Source of the DNA: Bacillota bacterium | Lineage (GTDB): Bacteria; Bacillota; UBA4882; UBA10575 | NCBI GenBank assembly: GCA_012727425.1 | Contig: JAAYHQ010000001.1 | Span: 1-50,594, forward strand | Direction: 5' to 3' | DNA: 50,594 nucleotides | Shown here: positions 17,172 to 27,337 of the stretch, piece by piece | How the letters are laid out: every line of letters starts with the position of its first letter | Numbering within the stretch: position 1 is the first letter of the stretch | Position numbers and translations under genes: made by a program | The notes under the pieces: model-generated | Seen by the model: only the letters and a program-made list of their open reading frames with translations | Databases searched by the model: none | Told to the model about the DNA's origin: nothing

Positions 17172-19349
17172 TTAATCTACCCCTTTCAAAGAAAGGGCGA
17201 TGCGTTTGCGTTCCGGATCAACACCGAGAATCCGCACTTTCACCATCTGCCCGATGGCGACCACATCCAAAGGATGACGAATATACCGGTCCGCCAACTC
17301 CGAGATATGGGCCAATCCATCCTGCTCGACCCCGATGTCGATAAAAGCGCCAAAATCAACGACGTTCCGGACCACGCCGCTGAGGATCATCCCGGGTTTC
17401 AAATCCTGCATCGATTTAACATCGCGCCGGAAAACCGGACCCGGCAGCTCTTCCCGAGGGTCCCGTCCCGGACGGCAGAGCCCCTCGACAATGTCCTGCA
17501 AAGTTGGCAGTCCAGTGTTTAGTTTTACAGCCATGCCTGGCAGATCAAGGGCCTTTAGTTTTTCCCGTAACACGGCCAGACGGGACTGGTCCGTAAGATC
17601 TGTGCTTTCATAACCCACCGCGGCCAGAAGGGCTTCAGCAATGTGGTACGACTCGGGATGAATGCCCGTATTTTCCAGACTGTATTCGCCATCCGGCAAC
17701 CGTAAAAAACCGGCGGCTTGGGTGTAGGCGTGGTTACCCAGCCTTTTGACCTTGAGAAGTTCTTCCCGCCGGCGGAAAGGGCCGTTTGCTTCGCGGTACG
17801 CCACAATGGCCCGGGCCAGCGCCGGCCCGATCCCGGCCACGTTTTGCAACAGAAAAGCGGAGGCGGTATTGAGATCAACACCAACATAGTTAACGCATGA
17901 TTCCACCACGCTTTTCAGCGTTTCTTCAAGGCGGTTTTGGTTCACATCATGCTGGTATTCCCCTACCCCGAGGGCTTTCGGTTCAATCTTGACCAGTTCG
18001 GCCAGGGGATCCTGCAGACGCCGGGCAATGGAAACGGCCCCGCGCATGGCCACATCATACTCGGGCAGTTCTTCCCGGGCAATCGGGGAAGCGGAATAAA
18101 CCGAAGCACCAGCCTCATTGACGATGGTATAATAGACCGGACGCTCGAGCTCGGCTAAAGTCGCCGCCACCAATTCCTCAGTCTCCCGCGCGGCGGTTCC
18201 GTTCCCACTGGCGACCAGATCGACCTGGTGTTCCATGATTAACGCCTTTAAACTTGCTTTGGCCTTTTCCCACTCACCCTGGGGCGGGTGGGGATAGATC
18301 GTCGTCGCCGCCAGCACCCGGCCAATGGGATCGATCACCACTACTTTACAACCGGTCCGAAAGCCGGGATCGATCCCCAGTACCGTTTTCCCGCGGACGG
18401 GCGGTTGCAGCAGTAATTGCCGCAGGTTCAAGCCGAAGACTTTGATCGCCTGTTCTTCGGCGGTTTCTGTCAAAGCGGCCCGGATCTCCCGCTCGATACT
18501 GGGAAAAATTAAACGGCTGAAACTATCTTCGATGGTGGCGATCAACTGCGGGGTAAAAATACAGGCCGGATTCTTCACAACCAGCGCTTCCAGTCGCCGG
18601 AGAATAGGGGTCCGGTCAACTTGGAGGCCGACCTTTAAATGGCCTTCCTTTTCGCCCCGGTTTATAGCCAAAATCCGATGAGGCGGGATCCGCTTCACCG
18701 GTTCGCTATATTGATGGTATTGCCGGTAAACCTGAGCTTCCGGCTCTTCGGTTTTTAACTCGGAGGTGATCAGGGCATGTTCCCACAAATAATCCCGGAT
18801 CAGCCGCCGCCACTCTGCTTGGTCCGCAATCTGTTCGGCGATAATATCCAATGCTCCCGCCAGAGCTTGGCTTGGTGCTTCCACCCCAAGCTCGGGGCGG
18901 AGATAAGCAGACGCCACTTCCTCCGGATCGCCGGTCGTCAGCTCCTGGGCCCAGATTAGCGCCGCCAGGGGTTCCAGACCCTGTTCCTTCGCCTTTGTTG
19001 CCCTTGTGCGGCGTTTTGGACGATAAGGCCGGTAATAGTCCTCTACTTCCTGGCGGATCGTCGCCGCTTTGATCGCCTGCGCCAACTCGGGCGTGAGTTT
19101 CCCTTGCTCAGCAATGCTCCGCAAAACTTCTTCTTTACGTGCTTCCAAGTTCCGGAGGTAATTCAAGCGTTCTTCCAACCGTCGTAGTTGTTCTTCATCC
19201 AACCCACCCGTCACCTCCTTACGGTAACGGGCAATAAACGGCAAGGTATTACCTTCTTCGAATAATTTCACGGTCCGGCTGACCTGATCAACACTGAGTT
19301 CAAATTCGGACGCCAACTGCTTAATCAGATCCAAGGCTTTTAACTGCAC
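17172..19349 (-). CDS. tex: Tex-family S1 RNA-binding protein
   Basis: 725 residues with full Tex architecture. A helical N-terminal region (TLPFIARYRKEVTGGLDEEQ) precedes a YqgF/RNase H-like domain (VLGIDPGFRTGCKVVVID near 323), then helix-hairpin-helix repeats (VAGIGPALARAIVAYR) and a C-terminal S1 domain ending near 722 (MILSGVVRNVVDFGAFIDIG). Tex proteins act in transcription and RNA metabolism; the biochemical role is not settled. The start is GTG at 19347-19349, with AAGAAAGG very close upstream, so it is slightly uncertain. It begins 29 nt after the divIC-like gene and is probably in its operon. Confidence 0.93.
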   Translation of the reverse strand: MQLKALDLIKQLASEFELSVDQVSRTVKLFEEGNTLPFIARYRKEVTGGLDEEQLRRLEERLNYLRNLEARKEEVLRSIAEQGKLTPELAQAIKAATIRQEVEDYYRPYRPKRRTRATKAKEQGLEPLAALIWAQELTTGDPEEVASAYLRPELGVEAPSQALAGALDIIAEQIADQAEWRRLIRDYLWEHALITSELKTEEPEAQVYRQYHQYSEPVKRIPPHRILAINRGEKEGHLKVGLQVDRTPILRRLEALVVKNPACIFTPQLIATIEDSFSRLIFPSIEREIRAALTETAEEQAIKVFGLNLRQLLLQPPVRGKTVLGIDPGFRTGCKVVVIDPIGRVLAATTIYPHPPQGEWEKAKASLKALIMEHQVDLVASGNGTAARETEELVAATLAELERPVYYTIVNEAGASVYSASPIAREELPEYDVAMRGAVSIARRLQDPLAELVKIEPKALGVGEYQHDVNQNRLEETLKSVVESCVNYVGVDLNTASAFLLQNVAGIGPALARAIVAYREANGPFRRREELLKVKRLGNHAYTQAAGFLRLPDGEYSLENTGIHPESYHIAEALLAAVGYESTDLTDQSRLAVLREKLKALDLPGMAVKLNTGLPTLQDIVEGLCRPGRDPREELPGPVFRRDVKSMQDLKPGMILSGVVRNVVDFGAFIDIGVEQDGLAHISELADRYIRHPLDVVAIGQMVKVRILGVDPERKRIALSLKGVD

Positions 19350-19378
19350 CCTTTCTTCGTTCCTGTTCCGACTTTTAT

Positions 19379-19657
19379 TTAATGAAGCCGGCTGATCTCC
19401 GGCTCCACCAAAGGATTGAATTCCACCTGACGCAACTGCCTTTCTAAATGCTCCATGATCTGCTGCTTCTCCCGGAGCAAAGTTTGGGCCTCATGCAAAC
19501 GCCGGTTATATACATAATAGCTGTAAAGCCCGCTCCCAATCTGGTAGAGCAAGATTAAAAAAAGGAACAGCAAGATAAAGGATAAACCCTTCACTCTAAA
19601 CCGCTTCCGTCTATTTTCCGGCGGCACCCGCTGCGGAAAATAAACAACCCGGTTCAT
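19379..19657 (-). CDS. divIC: DivIC/FtsB-like septum formation initiator
   Basis: 92 residues: a basic N-terminal tail, one transmembrane segment (about 25-45, LSFILLFLFLILLYQIG), then a coiled coil (about 50-80) as in the DivIC/FtsB/FtsL proteins of the divisome. The C-terminal end (NPLVEPEISRLH) is shorter than the usual FtsB tail. The assignment rests on topology, coiled coil and position between yabQ and yabR/tex, which matches the Bacillus yabQ-divIC-yabR order. Confidence 0.78.
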   Translation of the reverse strand: MNRVVYFPQRVPPENRRKRFRVKGLSFILLFLFLILLYQIGSGLYSYYVYNRRLHEAQTLLREKQQIMEHLERQLRQVEFNPLVEPEISRLH

Positions 19658-19788
19658 CCTGCTCTCCCCTTCCGTTCCCGCCTTTCCGTCCTGACCAACG
19701 CCGTTGTGGCCCCACGGTAAAATAAAAAAGCTAACTTTAATCTATTTCGCTTTACAACCGTTCACTCCTGCCCTTTATCTAAATTTTG

Positions 19789-20103
19789 CTAAAAAAACCC
19801 CCGCCGGCGGCGGAGTTTGCGCTTGAGCATTTTCAAATAAAGAGAAATCGTAGGGTGAAAGACCCGCCGGTAACAGGCTACCCCAACCAGGAGACTGATC
19901 CCAAAAGAGACACGTAATTCGCCACCGGTCGTCAACAGGAGCACCGGAATGATCAGAAAGACCGAAAGCACCCAGAAGAAAAAGTCGCCCACTTGTCGCC
20001 GGCGCGCAAAGAAAAACCAACAGCCATCATAGAGCAGACCCCAACCCAAACCGGTCAGAAAAAGAAACACTAGCGTACTCACTTGCCACTCAATTCCGGC
20101 CAT
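19789..20103 (-). CDS. yabQ: YabQ-like spore cortex protein
   Basis: 104 residues with three to four hydrophobic segments, a WGLLYDGCWFFFARRR core and a very basic C-terminal end (KMLKRKLRRRRGFF), as in the YabQ family. In Bacillus subtilis YabQ is a forespore outer membrane protein needed for cortex formation and made under sigma-E. Its place just before divIC supports the call. The usual partner gene yabP is not upstream; a lytic transglycosylase gene is there instead. About 130 bp without a gene separates it from the divIC-like gene. Confidence 0.75.
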   Translation of the reverse strand: MAGIEWQVSTLVFLFLTGLGWGLLYDGCWFFFARRRQVGDFFFWVLSVFLIIPVLLLTTGGELRVSFGISLLVGVACYRRVFHPTISLYLKMLKRKLRRRRGFF

Positions 20104-20197
20104 CCCCTGCGCCTGCCTTCCCCATTTTTATTATTTTTTTATGTTCGTGCCCGGGAATTATGCCTGGCCAAAAGGAAGAGCAGGGTTGTCTGCCCGG

Positions 20198-21052
20198 CTA
20201 GATACGGTGTTTTTTCACCCAAACCAAAAGGATGGCCCATAAAACCAGTGTGAGAAGGAAGAGACCACCCAGCAAAGCATGGCCCCGGCGGCTACGGTCA
20301 TAAAGATTGACAAAATGGGCCGTTTCCTCCGGCGCCAACAGTTTTCCGATCCGCCCCAGATAGGCTCTGGTCTCCCGGTACTTGGGGCGGAATTGCGCCC
20401 GATCAACATTGGTCAGTCCTGCATTATATGCTTCCAACGCCCGGCCGGTCTCCCCATCATAGTAGTCGATGAGGTCCTTAAGATAACGGACGCCAGTGGC
20501 GATATTCGCTTCGATGTTATAAATACAGTCCCGACCGTGGTTCTTTTCCCCTGGCCGGTGCCGCCCGTTGCACTTCGAATCCGGATTATAAGCCTGCCAT
20601 ACCAAAGGCGTTAATTGCATTAGACCACAGGCTCCTTTTGGCGAGTAAGCTTCGGGGTCAAAACCGCTTTCCACTTGGATCACCGCCGTCACCAGTTGGG
20701 GACTGACGTTAAACAAAAGCGCATTGCGGTGGATAATCTCTTGGAGTTCGGTACTAACTGGAATGGCCCCGGTTGAATAGGTAAAATAGCTCCCCAACAT
20801 TTGCTCCAGGCGGGTCTCCTGATGGCCGAGCCAAAAAAACAACCCGCTCATGAGAAGAAAAAGCCCCAGCATAAGCCAGAGGAAAGCCCGGAACACCGGC
20901 CGCGAAGGCCGGGGCCGGAAAATGTCGACCAAAAGAAAGAACGGACTACAGATGATCCGGACGGCCCGCAACAGAAGGTTCGGTTCTCCTTTCCGGACCT
21001 TCCCCTTTTTCCTCGGTTTACTCCCGGCAACCGGCGTTGGCGTCCCCATCAT
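20198..21052 (-). CDS. Membrane-anchored lytic transglycosylase (SLT domain)
   Basis: 284 residues. A basic N-terminal tail and TM segment (about 55-75) lead to an extracytoplasmic SLT domain (about 105-240) with catalytic E128 in QVESGF, then GLMQL and EAYNAG. A second TM follows near the C-terminus (about 258-278). Lytic transglycosylases cut the glycan strands of peptidoglycan. Flanking TM segments on both sides are uncommon and suggest that it is held close to the membrane. GAGGGGG precedes two tandem ATGs. The neighbouring yabQ suggests, but does not prove, a role in spore or division wall metabolism. Confidence 0.87.
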   Translation of the reverse strand: MMGTPTPVAGSKPRKKGKVRKGEPNLLLRAVRIICSPFFLLVDIFRPRPSRPVFRAFLWLMLGLFLLMSGLFFWLGHQETRLEQMLGSYFTYSTGAIPVSTELQEIIHRNALLFNVSPQLVTAVIQVESGFDPEAYSPKGACGLMQLTPLVWQAYNPDSKCNGRHRPGEKNHGRDCIYNIEANIATGVRYLKDLIDYYDGETGRALEAYNAGLTNVDRAQFRPKYRETRAYLGRIGKLLAPEETAHFVNLYDRSRRGHALLGGLFLLTLVLWAILLVWVKKHRI

Positions 21053-21116
21053 ATTACCCCCTCCCGTTCTCTCCCCTTATGTTCGGCTTTAACCATCTTT
21101 TCCCTCCCGCGTACGG

Positions 21117-21161
21117 TTGAAGAAGAAAAAATCCGGAGAATCCGGATTTTTTCTTCTTCAA
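21117..21161. terminator. 20-bp perfect hairpin terminator after pyrG
   Basis: Two 20-nt arms (21117-21136 and 21142-21161) are exact reverse complements around the 5-nt loop AGAAT. The arms contain an A-run and a T-run, so the structure can act on either strand. It starts 2 nt after the pyrG stop. Confidence 0.9.
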
Positions 21162-21163
21162 TT

Positions 21164-22816
<1,653 letters not shown>

Positions 22817-22873
22817 TTAGCATTAACGTTTTTATGAACCCTAACCACTCTTTCTTCATGGATAGACCCCGGC

Positions 22874-23623
22874 TTATTCTCCCAGGGCCGGGGCGACGGG
22901 ATCCGGATACTTCGCCATCACGCCATGGAACAAGCGGATCAACAGCACCTGTAAAAAACTGCCGTAAAAAAACAACAGTAAGGGGGCGAGAAACGCAAAG
23001 GCGACACCAACCAGGAGCAAGGTCAAGAAGGCACCAATCGTCACCAAAGTGTTGTCCATAAACAAAATTAAGGTTTTCTTAATCACTTTTTTCAACGTAT
23101 TACGTTGGAAGACGATAAACCCGGGTAGATAAAGGCTGGCCACAAGCAAAAAGAGAAAAAGGTAGAACAGGAAAAAACCCAAAATCTTGAGGGTAAACTG
23201 CTCCAACACAAAAAAACAGATGACCAGATCAAACAAGCAAAAAAGAAGAACACCCGTGTAGATCGCATAAACTCCTGCCGCCTGCCAATAGTGCTTCCGG
23301 AACCCAACCCACAACCCTTTGAATTCAGCCTCTTTGTTGATCACTTGATTCATCTGGTAATACAGAGCCGTTAGGACCGGTCCGAGAATAAAGGCGGCAT
23401 AGGGTACCCCGATTATGCCCAGGAAAAAAAGAAGGTTTAACGGATGGTCCTGGGTTTCCAAGGCGGTAAGTAGTGCATTAAAGATGGTCCCAGCAAAAGG
23501 GATAAAGACAAAAGACCAAAGCACACTGATGAGCATCGAATAGCTTAAATGATTGTAGATGTCAACCACCGTTTGCTTAATGATCACAAAGAGATTCCGT
23601 TCCTTTGTCCCCGCGGCCGTCAC
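22874..23623 (-). CDS. DUF624/YesL-like integral membrane protein
   Basis: 249 residues with about six hydrophobic segments. The pattern near residues 80-105 (GPVLTALYYQMNQVINKEAE followed by a short basic stretch) resembles the YesL/DUF624 family, whose function is unknown though members often accompany carbohydrate uptake genes. The start is GTG at 23621-23623, with GGGGGGAG 6 nt upstream. It lies 100 bp before pyrG on the same strand. The family call is tentative; the membrane topology is clear. Confidence 0.6.
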   Translation of the reverse strand: MTAAGTKERNLFVIIKQTVVDIYNHLSYSMLISVLWSFVFIPFAGTIFNALLTALETQDHPLNLLFFLGIIGVPYAAFILGPVLTALYYQMNQVINKEAEFKGLWVGFRKHYWQAAGVYAIYTGVLLFCLFDLVICFFVLEQFTLKILGFFLFYLFLFLLVASLYLPGFIVFQRNTLKKVIKKTLILFMDNTLVTIGAFLTLLLVGVAFAFLAPLLLFFYGSFLQVLLIRLFHGVMAKYPDPVAPALGE

Positions 23624-23660
23624 CTTGCTCCCCCCTCAAACTCCAGTTTTTAAAAGTCAT

Positions 23661-23694
23661 TAAAAGAAAGGTCACCTAAAGAAGGGACCTTTCT
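23661..23694 (-). terminator. Terminator after fmdB
   Basis: A 9-bp perfect stem AGAAAGGTC/GACCTTTCT is followed by TTTA on the minus strand, directly after the fmdB stop. Confidence 0.75.
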
Positions 23695-23695
23695 A

Positions 23696-23932
23696 TTATG
23701 AAACCTTTTGTTCGCTTGTGGACGAAGTTTGGTTACTGTCTTTGTCTTGATTTGAACTCCGGTTGTCGGTAATGTAGAAACCGCTTCCTTTAAAGATAAT
23801 CCCGACGTTGCGGCTGATCTGTCGACGGGTTTCACCGCCGCAGTGGGGGCAGACCGTCAACGGATCCTCGGTAATCTTTTGAAACCATTCGTACCGGCCG
23901 CACTTGGCGCACTCGTAGTCGTAGGTTGGCAT
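23696..23932 (-). CDS. FmdB/Zn-ribbon regulatory protein
   Basis: 78 residues from the ATG at 23930-23932, preceded by GGAGGTGAAGAG. It begins MPTYDYECAKCG as FmdB-family zinc ribbons do, with two CxxC pairs (C8/C11 and C28/C31) binding one zinc. The C-terminal third is rich in Ser, Asn, Asp and Lys, and is probably disordered. Family members are called putative regulators; the function is not established. It is followed by its own terminator. Confidence 0.88.
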   Translation of the reverse strand: MPTYDYECAKCGRYEWFQKITEDPLTVCPHCGGETRRQISRNVGIIFKGSGFYITDNRSSNQDKDSNQTSSTSEQKVS

Positions 23933-24070
23933 CTCTTCACCTCCATAAAAGAACACCAAAACTTTGTTTAAAAGGTTCTGGAAAGGCAACCACGATTTAA
24001 ACCTAACAATTTAATAATATAAGCCAATTCCAGATGGTTGTCAAGGATTGACCCCACCGTTAAAAACGTA

Positions 24071-24097
24071 AAAAAAAAGACGCCCGACGGCGCCTTT
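24071..24097 (-). terminator. Terminator after sipL
   Basis: AGGCGCC-GTCG-GGCGTCT forms a 7-bp stem (one G-U pair) on the minus strand, followed by nine T residues, 19 nt after the sipL stop. Confidence 0.85.
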
Positions 24098-24115
24098 GAC
24101 TTTTCCGATCCCCAG

Positions 24116-25729
24116 CTAGTTTACCACCGCTTCCTTTGGGATCAAGAGCTTTTGCCCAATAATTAATTCTTGGTCGGTACCGGCCAACTGATTCTGCTTG
24201 GCCAGTGCCGCCATGGTCGTATTATAACGGCGGGCGATTCCCCACAGCGTATCCCCCGGCTGTACCACATAAAACAGCATACTGGGCTTTGGTTCTTCCG
24301 TAGGTAGAACCAAGGCGCTGTCGGTCACCAGAGATAATGCACGGCTTTGGGTGACCATAATCATTGCCTTCAACTCCCAGACCAGACGGAGTGTTCTTTC
24401 GTCCGCCGGTTCGGCCGTGAACCGTTGCGGATTAAGGAAAACCCGGGCTTGCATCCCGGCTTCCACCCCGGGGAGGTCAAGCGCAACCCCAAAGGTCAAA
24501 GCCGCCGTTCCTCCTTGCCCCCAATTGGCGGTCATAATTGCTTCCCTTTCTTCCCCTGAACTTTCCGCTTGGTAAAGAAGGGTGACCGGGGTTTCCCCGG
24601 TGAGGATCAACTGGTCCTGATCCAGCTCCCATTGGACCTGGGGATCGGCAACCACCACCTGTAGGATTTGCTTCAGGCTGGCCGACTGGTCCGGAAGGGT
24701 AAGGAGTTTTTCCACGACAAAGGAGCGCTCCGCTTCTTCCACCACTTCCACCCAAGAACTGGCTTCCCGTCTTTGATCGACAATCCCTTGCTCTGCCGAC
24801 ACTTCAACGATGGCCGTTGTTTGTCTGGTTTTAGTCAGACACACAGCAGCACCAAGCTGGACTTGTACCCGACAACTTTCCGGATGGGTGGAGGAGCATT
24901 CCACACTCTCGACCCGGAGTGCATAGTAGATCGACGGCTCCTGCGGCATTGGCGCCTCGACGGTGAGCTGAAAAGGAAACGCGCCGCCGTTTTCGGCGGT
25001 CCATTTTTGGGTCGCCAGGCCGCCCTCTTGTCCATCTTCGGTCAGGGCGACATAGACCAGATGCACTTCCAATTTACCCTCGATGTTAACCCGGTCCTTG
25101 GCCAACGAAGCCGTGGCTTCCACCGGAAAGACCTGACAACTGATCAGACGGCTCAGTGGCATTTTGGGATAGGTCAGCGCAAAAGTATTGTTAAACTCCC
25201 GCTTCACGTAGGTCTGCAAAAGAGGCTCCGCAACCAAAAGATGCTCCTCTTCCGTCTTGATCGGAACTTCAGTTTCAATCCGGTCAAGATAACCAACGGT
25301 CACCGGTTCATAGGCCCGCAATTGAACTTCCAGTTCCATCAGGTAATTTAGGGTCCGGTCTCCCTCCGGTTGGAGTTTGGTTTTTAAGAGACGAACCTGC
25401 CAATCCCAATACCCCTCCAGATCGGGAAGGCCAAGCTCCCCATTGAAAACCACCCCATCCAAGCCTTTCCACACCATCCCGTAAACGGGCACCCGGTCCA
25501 GTTGTTCTTGCGCCCGGTAAACCAGATGGAGATCGGCTGTTCCGGATAAAAACAGTTTGCCGCCGATAATTTCGCCTTTAATCTCCCGTAAATATCCGTG
25601 GGCCGTCAGAACCGCTTCCAGTCCCGGATGATCGGCGGCCAGATCAAGCTGGCCCTTTACCTCCAAAGTCTTCCGGGTAGTGTGGATGGTTTTTTCCATT
25701 ATCGCCTGCCCATAATGGCAAGTAAACAT
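24116..25729 (-). CDS. sipL: SipL-like spore coat morphogenetic protein (SPOCS + LysM)
   Basis: 537 residues from the ATG at 25727-25729, which follows AAGGAGGGGG. The bulk consists of repeated DUF3794/SPOCS domains (about 1-150, 160-290 and 330-470). A C-terminal LysM (FYVVQPGDTLWGIARRYNTT, about 488-535) follows. In Clostridioides difficile SipL binds SpoIVA through its LysM and recruits the coat to the forespore; the same architecture suggests the same role here. The adjacent pseudo-GH18 protein also has PG-binding and LysM-like domains. No convincing sigma-E promoter was found by eye. Confidence 0.85.
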   Translation of the reverse strand: MFTCHYGQAIMEKTIHTTRKTLEVKGQLDLAADHPGLEAVLTAHGYLREIKGEIIGGKLFLSGTADLHLVYRAQEQLDRVPVYGMVWKGLDGVVFNGELGLPDLEGYWDWQVRLLKTKLQPEGDRTLNYLMELEVQLRAYEPVTVGYLDRIETEVPIKTEEEHLLVAEPLLQTYVKREFNNTFALTYPKMPLSRLISCQVFPVEATASLAKDRVNIEGKLEVHLVYVALTEDGQEGGLATQKWTAENGGAFPFQLTVEAPMPQEPSIYYALRVESVECSSTHPESCRVQVQLGAAVCLTKTRQTTAIVEVSAEQGIVDQRREASSWVEVVEEAERSFVVEKLLTLPDQSASLKQILQVVVADPQVQWELDQDQLILTGETPVTLLYQAESSGEEREAIMTANWGQGGTAALTFGVALDLPGVEAGMQARVFLNPQRFTAEPADERTLRLVWELKAMIMVTQSRALSLVTDSALVLPTEEPKPSMLFYVVQPGDTLWGIARRYNTTMAALAKQNQLAGTDQELIIGQKLLIPKEAVVN

Positions 25730-25833
25730 GCTACCCCCTCCTTGTGCAAACTTGGCGCCAACGCTGTGCGGCGGCCTTACCCTCCTTTCGCCGACCGCAT
25801 TTCGCCGCTTTAAGAATTTCGCTCTAAGAATAT

Positions 25834-26979
25834 TTATGCCAATGATCCCTTCCGCATTACCATAATCCGGGGGGTAGCTAGAAAATAGCGGTTTCCTTCC
25901 GCGCGCCAGACCTCCCACCACCGATCCAGCCCCGTAAACACGGCCCCGCGTAAATTTAACCGGTCGATCTGGTCCAAAATCCCTCTGATCGTCAGGCGGT
26001 CGGGGACGAAAACCGTTTTGATCGCGTCTTGATCCTGGTACCGATAAGCGACCCAGCCGTACCGGCCAATTCTTTTGGGTTCCCCGATCCGGTTGAGACG
26101 GGCCAGCTTCCGTTCCACCGGTGTTAAATAATGTTCGTTCCCCTGCTCATCCCGGACCACGCCGGTCAGGTCGAAATGGGTAAACAGACGGGTGCAGGGG
26201 TAATCGGTCAAGAACTTTTTAATCCGGCGCAGCCAAACCGTCGGCTTATCGGCAACAAGCGCAGAGACCGGCACGGAGATAATAAGAGCATCCGCTTCCT
26301 CCGTTGACGGTAAACGAGTATTATCCAGATGTTGCCACCAGATCAGTTCGGTGTTGACCACCCGGCGCAGCCGTAAAAGGGCTTTTCTTTCACGGCGGGA
26401 CAGGTTAGACGCGGCCAAATCTACCACCAACGACGACCCTTGCGGCAGGGAAAAACCTGCTGTCAACTCCGTCAGCATTTCCGGTTTAACACAGAAGAGG
26501 GTCTTTCCTTCCGGAGCCTCCAGGCCCAGTTCCTCGGGTAGACTGCAGGTTTCAACGGTAAAGATCAACTCCCGTCTTTCCACCATGACCTGCTGGCCGG
26601 GGATAACCCGGCGAAGACGGCGGCGGGTCACCGGATCTTTTAAGGCTTGCCAGCTTACTCCGTATTTTTCCGCCAGCGTCTGCAGAGTCGCCCCCTCATC
26701 GCACAGGCAGAGGAGCCGGTTGTGAATCCGTTCCTCCACAAGCAGCTTACAGGTGTCCGGTCCGCACACCCCATCAACCGCAAGACGGTAAGCTTTTTGG
26801 AAGCACTTCACCGCTTCTTGGGTTAAAAGGTCATATTCACCATTGACCGCCCCGGCGTAAAGTCCCAATTCCGCCAAGAGCGCCTGCAATTGCCTGACAT
26901 CTTGACCCCGGTCCCCTTCCGTCAGCCACCTTTTTCCCAGGGGCAGACTGCTGACCGATAAAATAGCCAAACGGGGCAT
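25834..26979 (-). CDS. PG-binding/LysM protein with a degenerate GH18-like domain
   Basis: 381 residues from the ATG at 26977-26979, preceded by GAGGGGAG. Residues 15-75 form a peptidoglycan_binding_1 domain (GDRGQDVRQLQALLAELGLY, VDGVCGPDT). Residues 85-130 look like a LysM (TLQTLAEKYGVSWQALKDP). The C-terminal half resembles the end of YaaH/SleL spore GH18 enzymes (YGWVAYRYQDQDA, DRLNLRGAVFTGL). The GH18 catalytic DxxDxE is not found, and the corresponding region is short. It is probably a non-catalytic spore-surface or wall-binding protein. No signal peptide is seen, consistent with assembly from the mother-cell cytoplasm. It lies 104 bp upstream of sipL. Confidence 0.7.
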   Translation of the reverse strand: MPRLAILSVSSLPLGKRWLTEGDRGQDVRQLQALLAELGLYAGAVNGEYDLLTQEAVKCFQKAYRLAVDGVCGPDTCKLLVEERIHNRLLCLCDEGATLQTLAEKYGVSWQALKDPVTRRRLRRVIPGQQVMVERRELIFTVETCSLPEELGLEAPEGKTLFCVKPEMLTELTAGFSLPQGSSLVVDLAASNLSRRERKALLRLRRVVNTELIWWQHLDNTRLPSTEEADALIISVPVSALVADKPTVWLRRIKKFLTDYPCTRLFTHFDLTGVVRDEQGNEHYLTPVERKLARLNRIGEPKRIGRYGWVAYRYQDQDAIKTVFVPDRLTIRGILDQIDRLNLRGAVFTGLDRWWEVWRAEGNRYFLATPRIMVMRKGSLA

Positions 26980-27181
26980 GACTCCCCTCTCCCTCAAGTT
27001 TAATCTTTCAAACACTCGCGTCGTCCGAACCTCGTCACGCGTTGCTCAAGTGCATGATTGCCTTTGCCTGCTTACAAACGAAGCCGAGCTCTGGAAATAC
27101 TCCAAAAAATTCACTGGTAGAAAAAAACGTCATTTAGCTCCGGCACGGCAAACCTTTATTATGATATGAAAAGACAAAAGA

Positions 27182-27241
27182 CAGGGTGTCAGGTAGTGCG
27201 GACAAAGCGACCGCCCACCCTGGCCCCGGAGTTATCTCCGG
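27182..27241. other. Tandem hairpins in a gene-free stretch
   Basis: The region 26980-27337 (about 360 bp) has no convincing gene. It holds CAGGGTG (27182-27188) pairing with CACCCTG (27216-27222) around an inner GCGG/CCGC stem, then a separate perfect hairpin CCGGAG-TTAT-CTCCGG (27226-27241), and further on the rhomboid terminator. The 11-mer ACGCGTTGCTC also appears twice, near 27038 and 27298. The function of this structured segment is unknown. Confidence 0.4.
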
Positions 27242-27253
27242 TAAAATTCCCAC

Positions 27254-27280
27254 AAAAAAAAACGACCTTTCCGGCCGCAC
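27254..27280 (-). terminator. Terminator after the rhomboid gene
   Basis: The minus strand shows CGGCC-GGAAA-GGTCG followed by nine T residues (27262-27254), about 60 nt after the rhomboid stop. Confidence 0.7.
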
Positions 27281-27337
27281 CGTCATGCTACCCGTTACGC
27301 GTTGCTCGTCACTTTACCGCTGGCTTCGCTTGCGGGA

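Noticed and set aside
24668-25351. 227-codon plus-strand frame antisense to sipL
   Set aside because: sipL has clear SPOCS and LysM domains; the antisense frame resembles no protein family.
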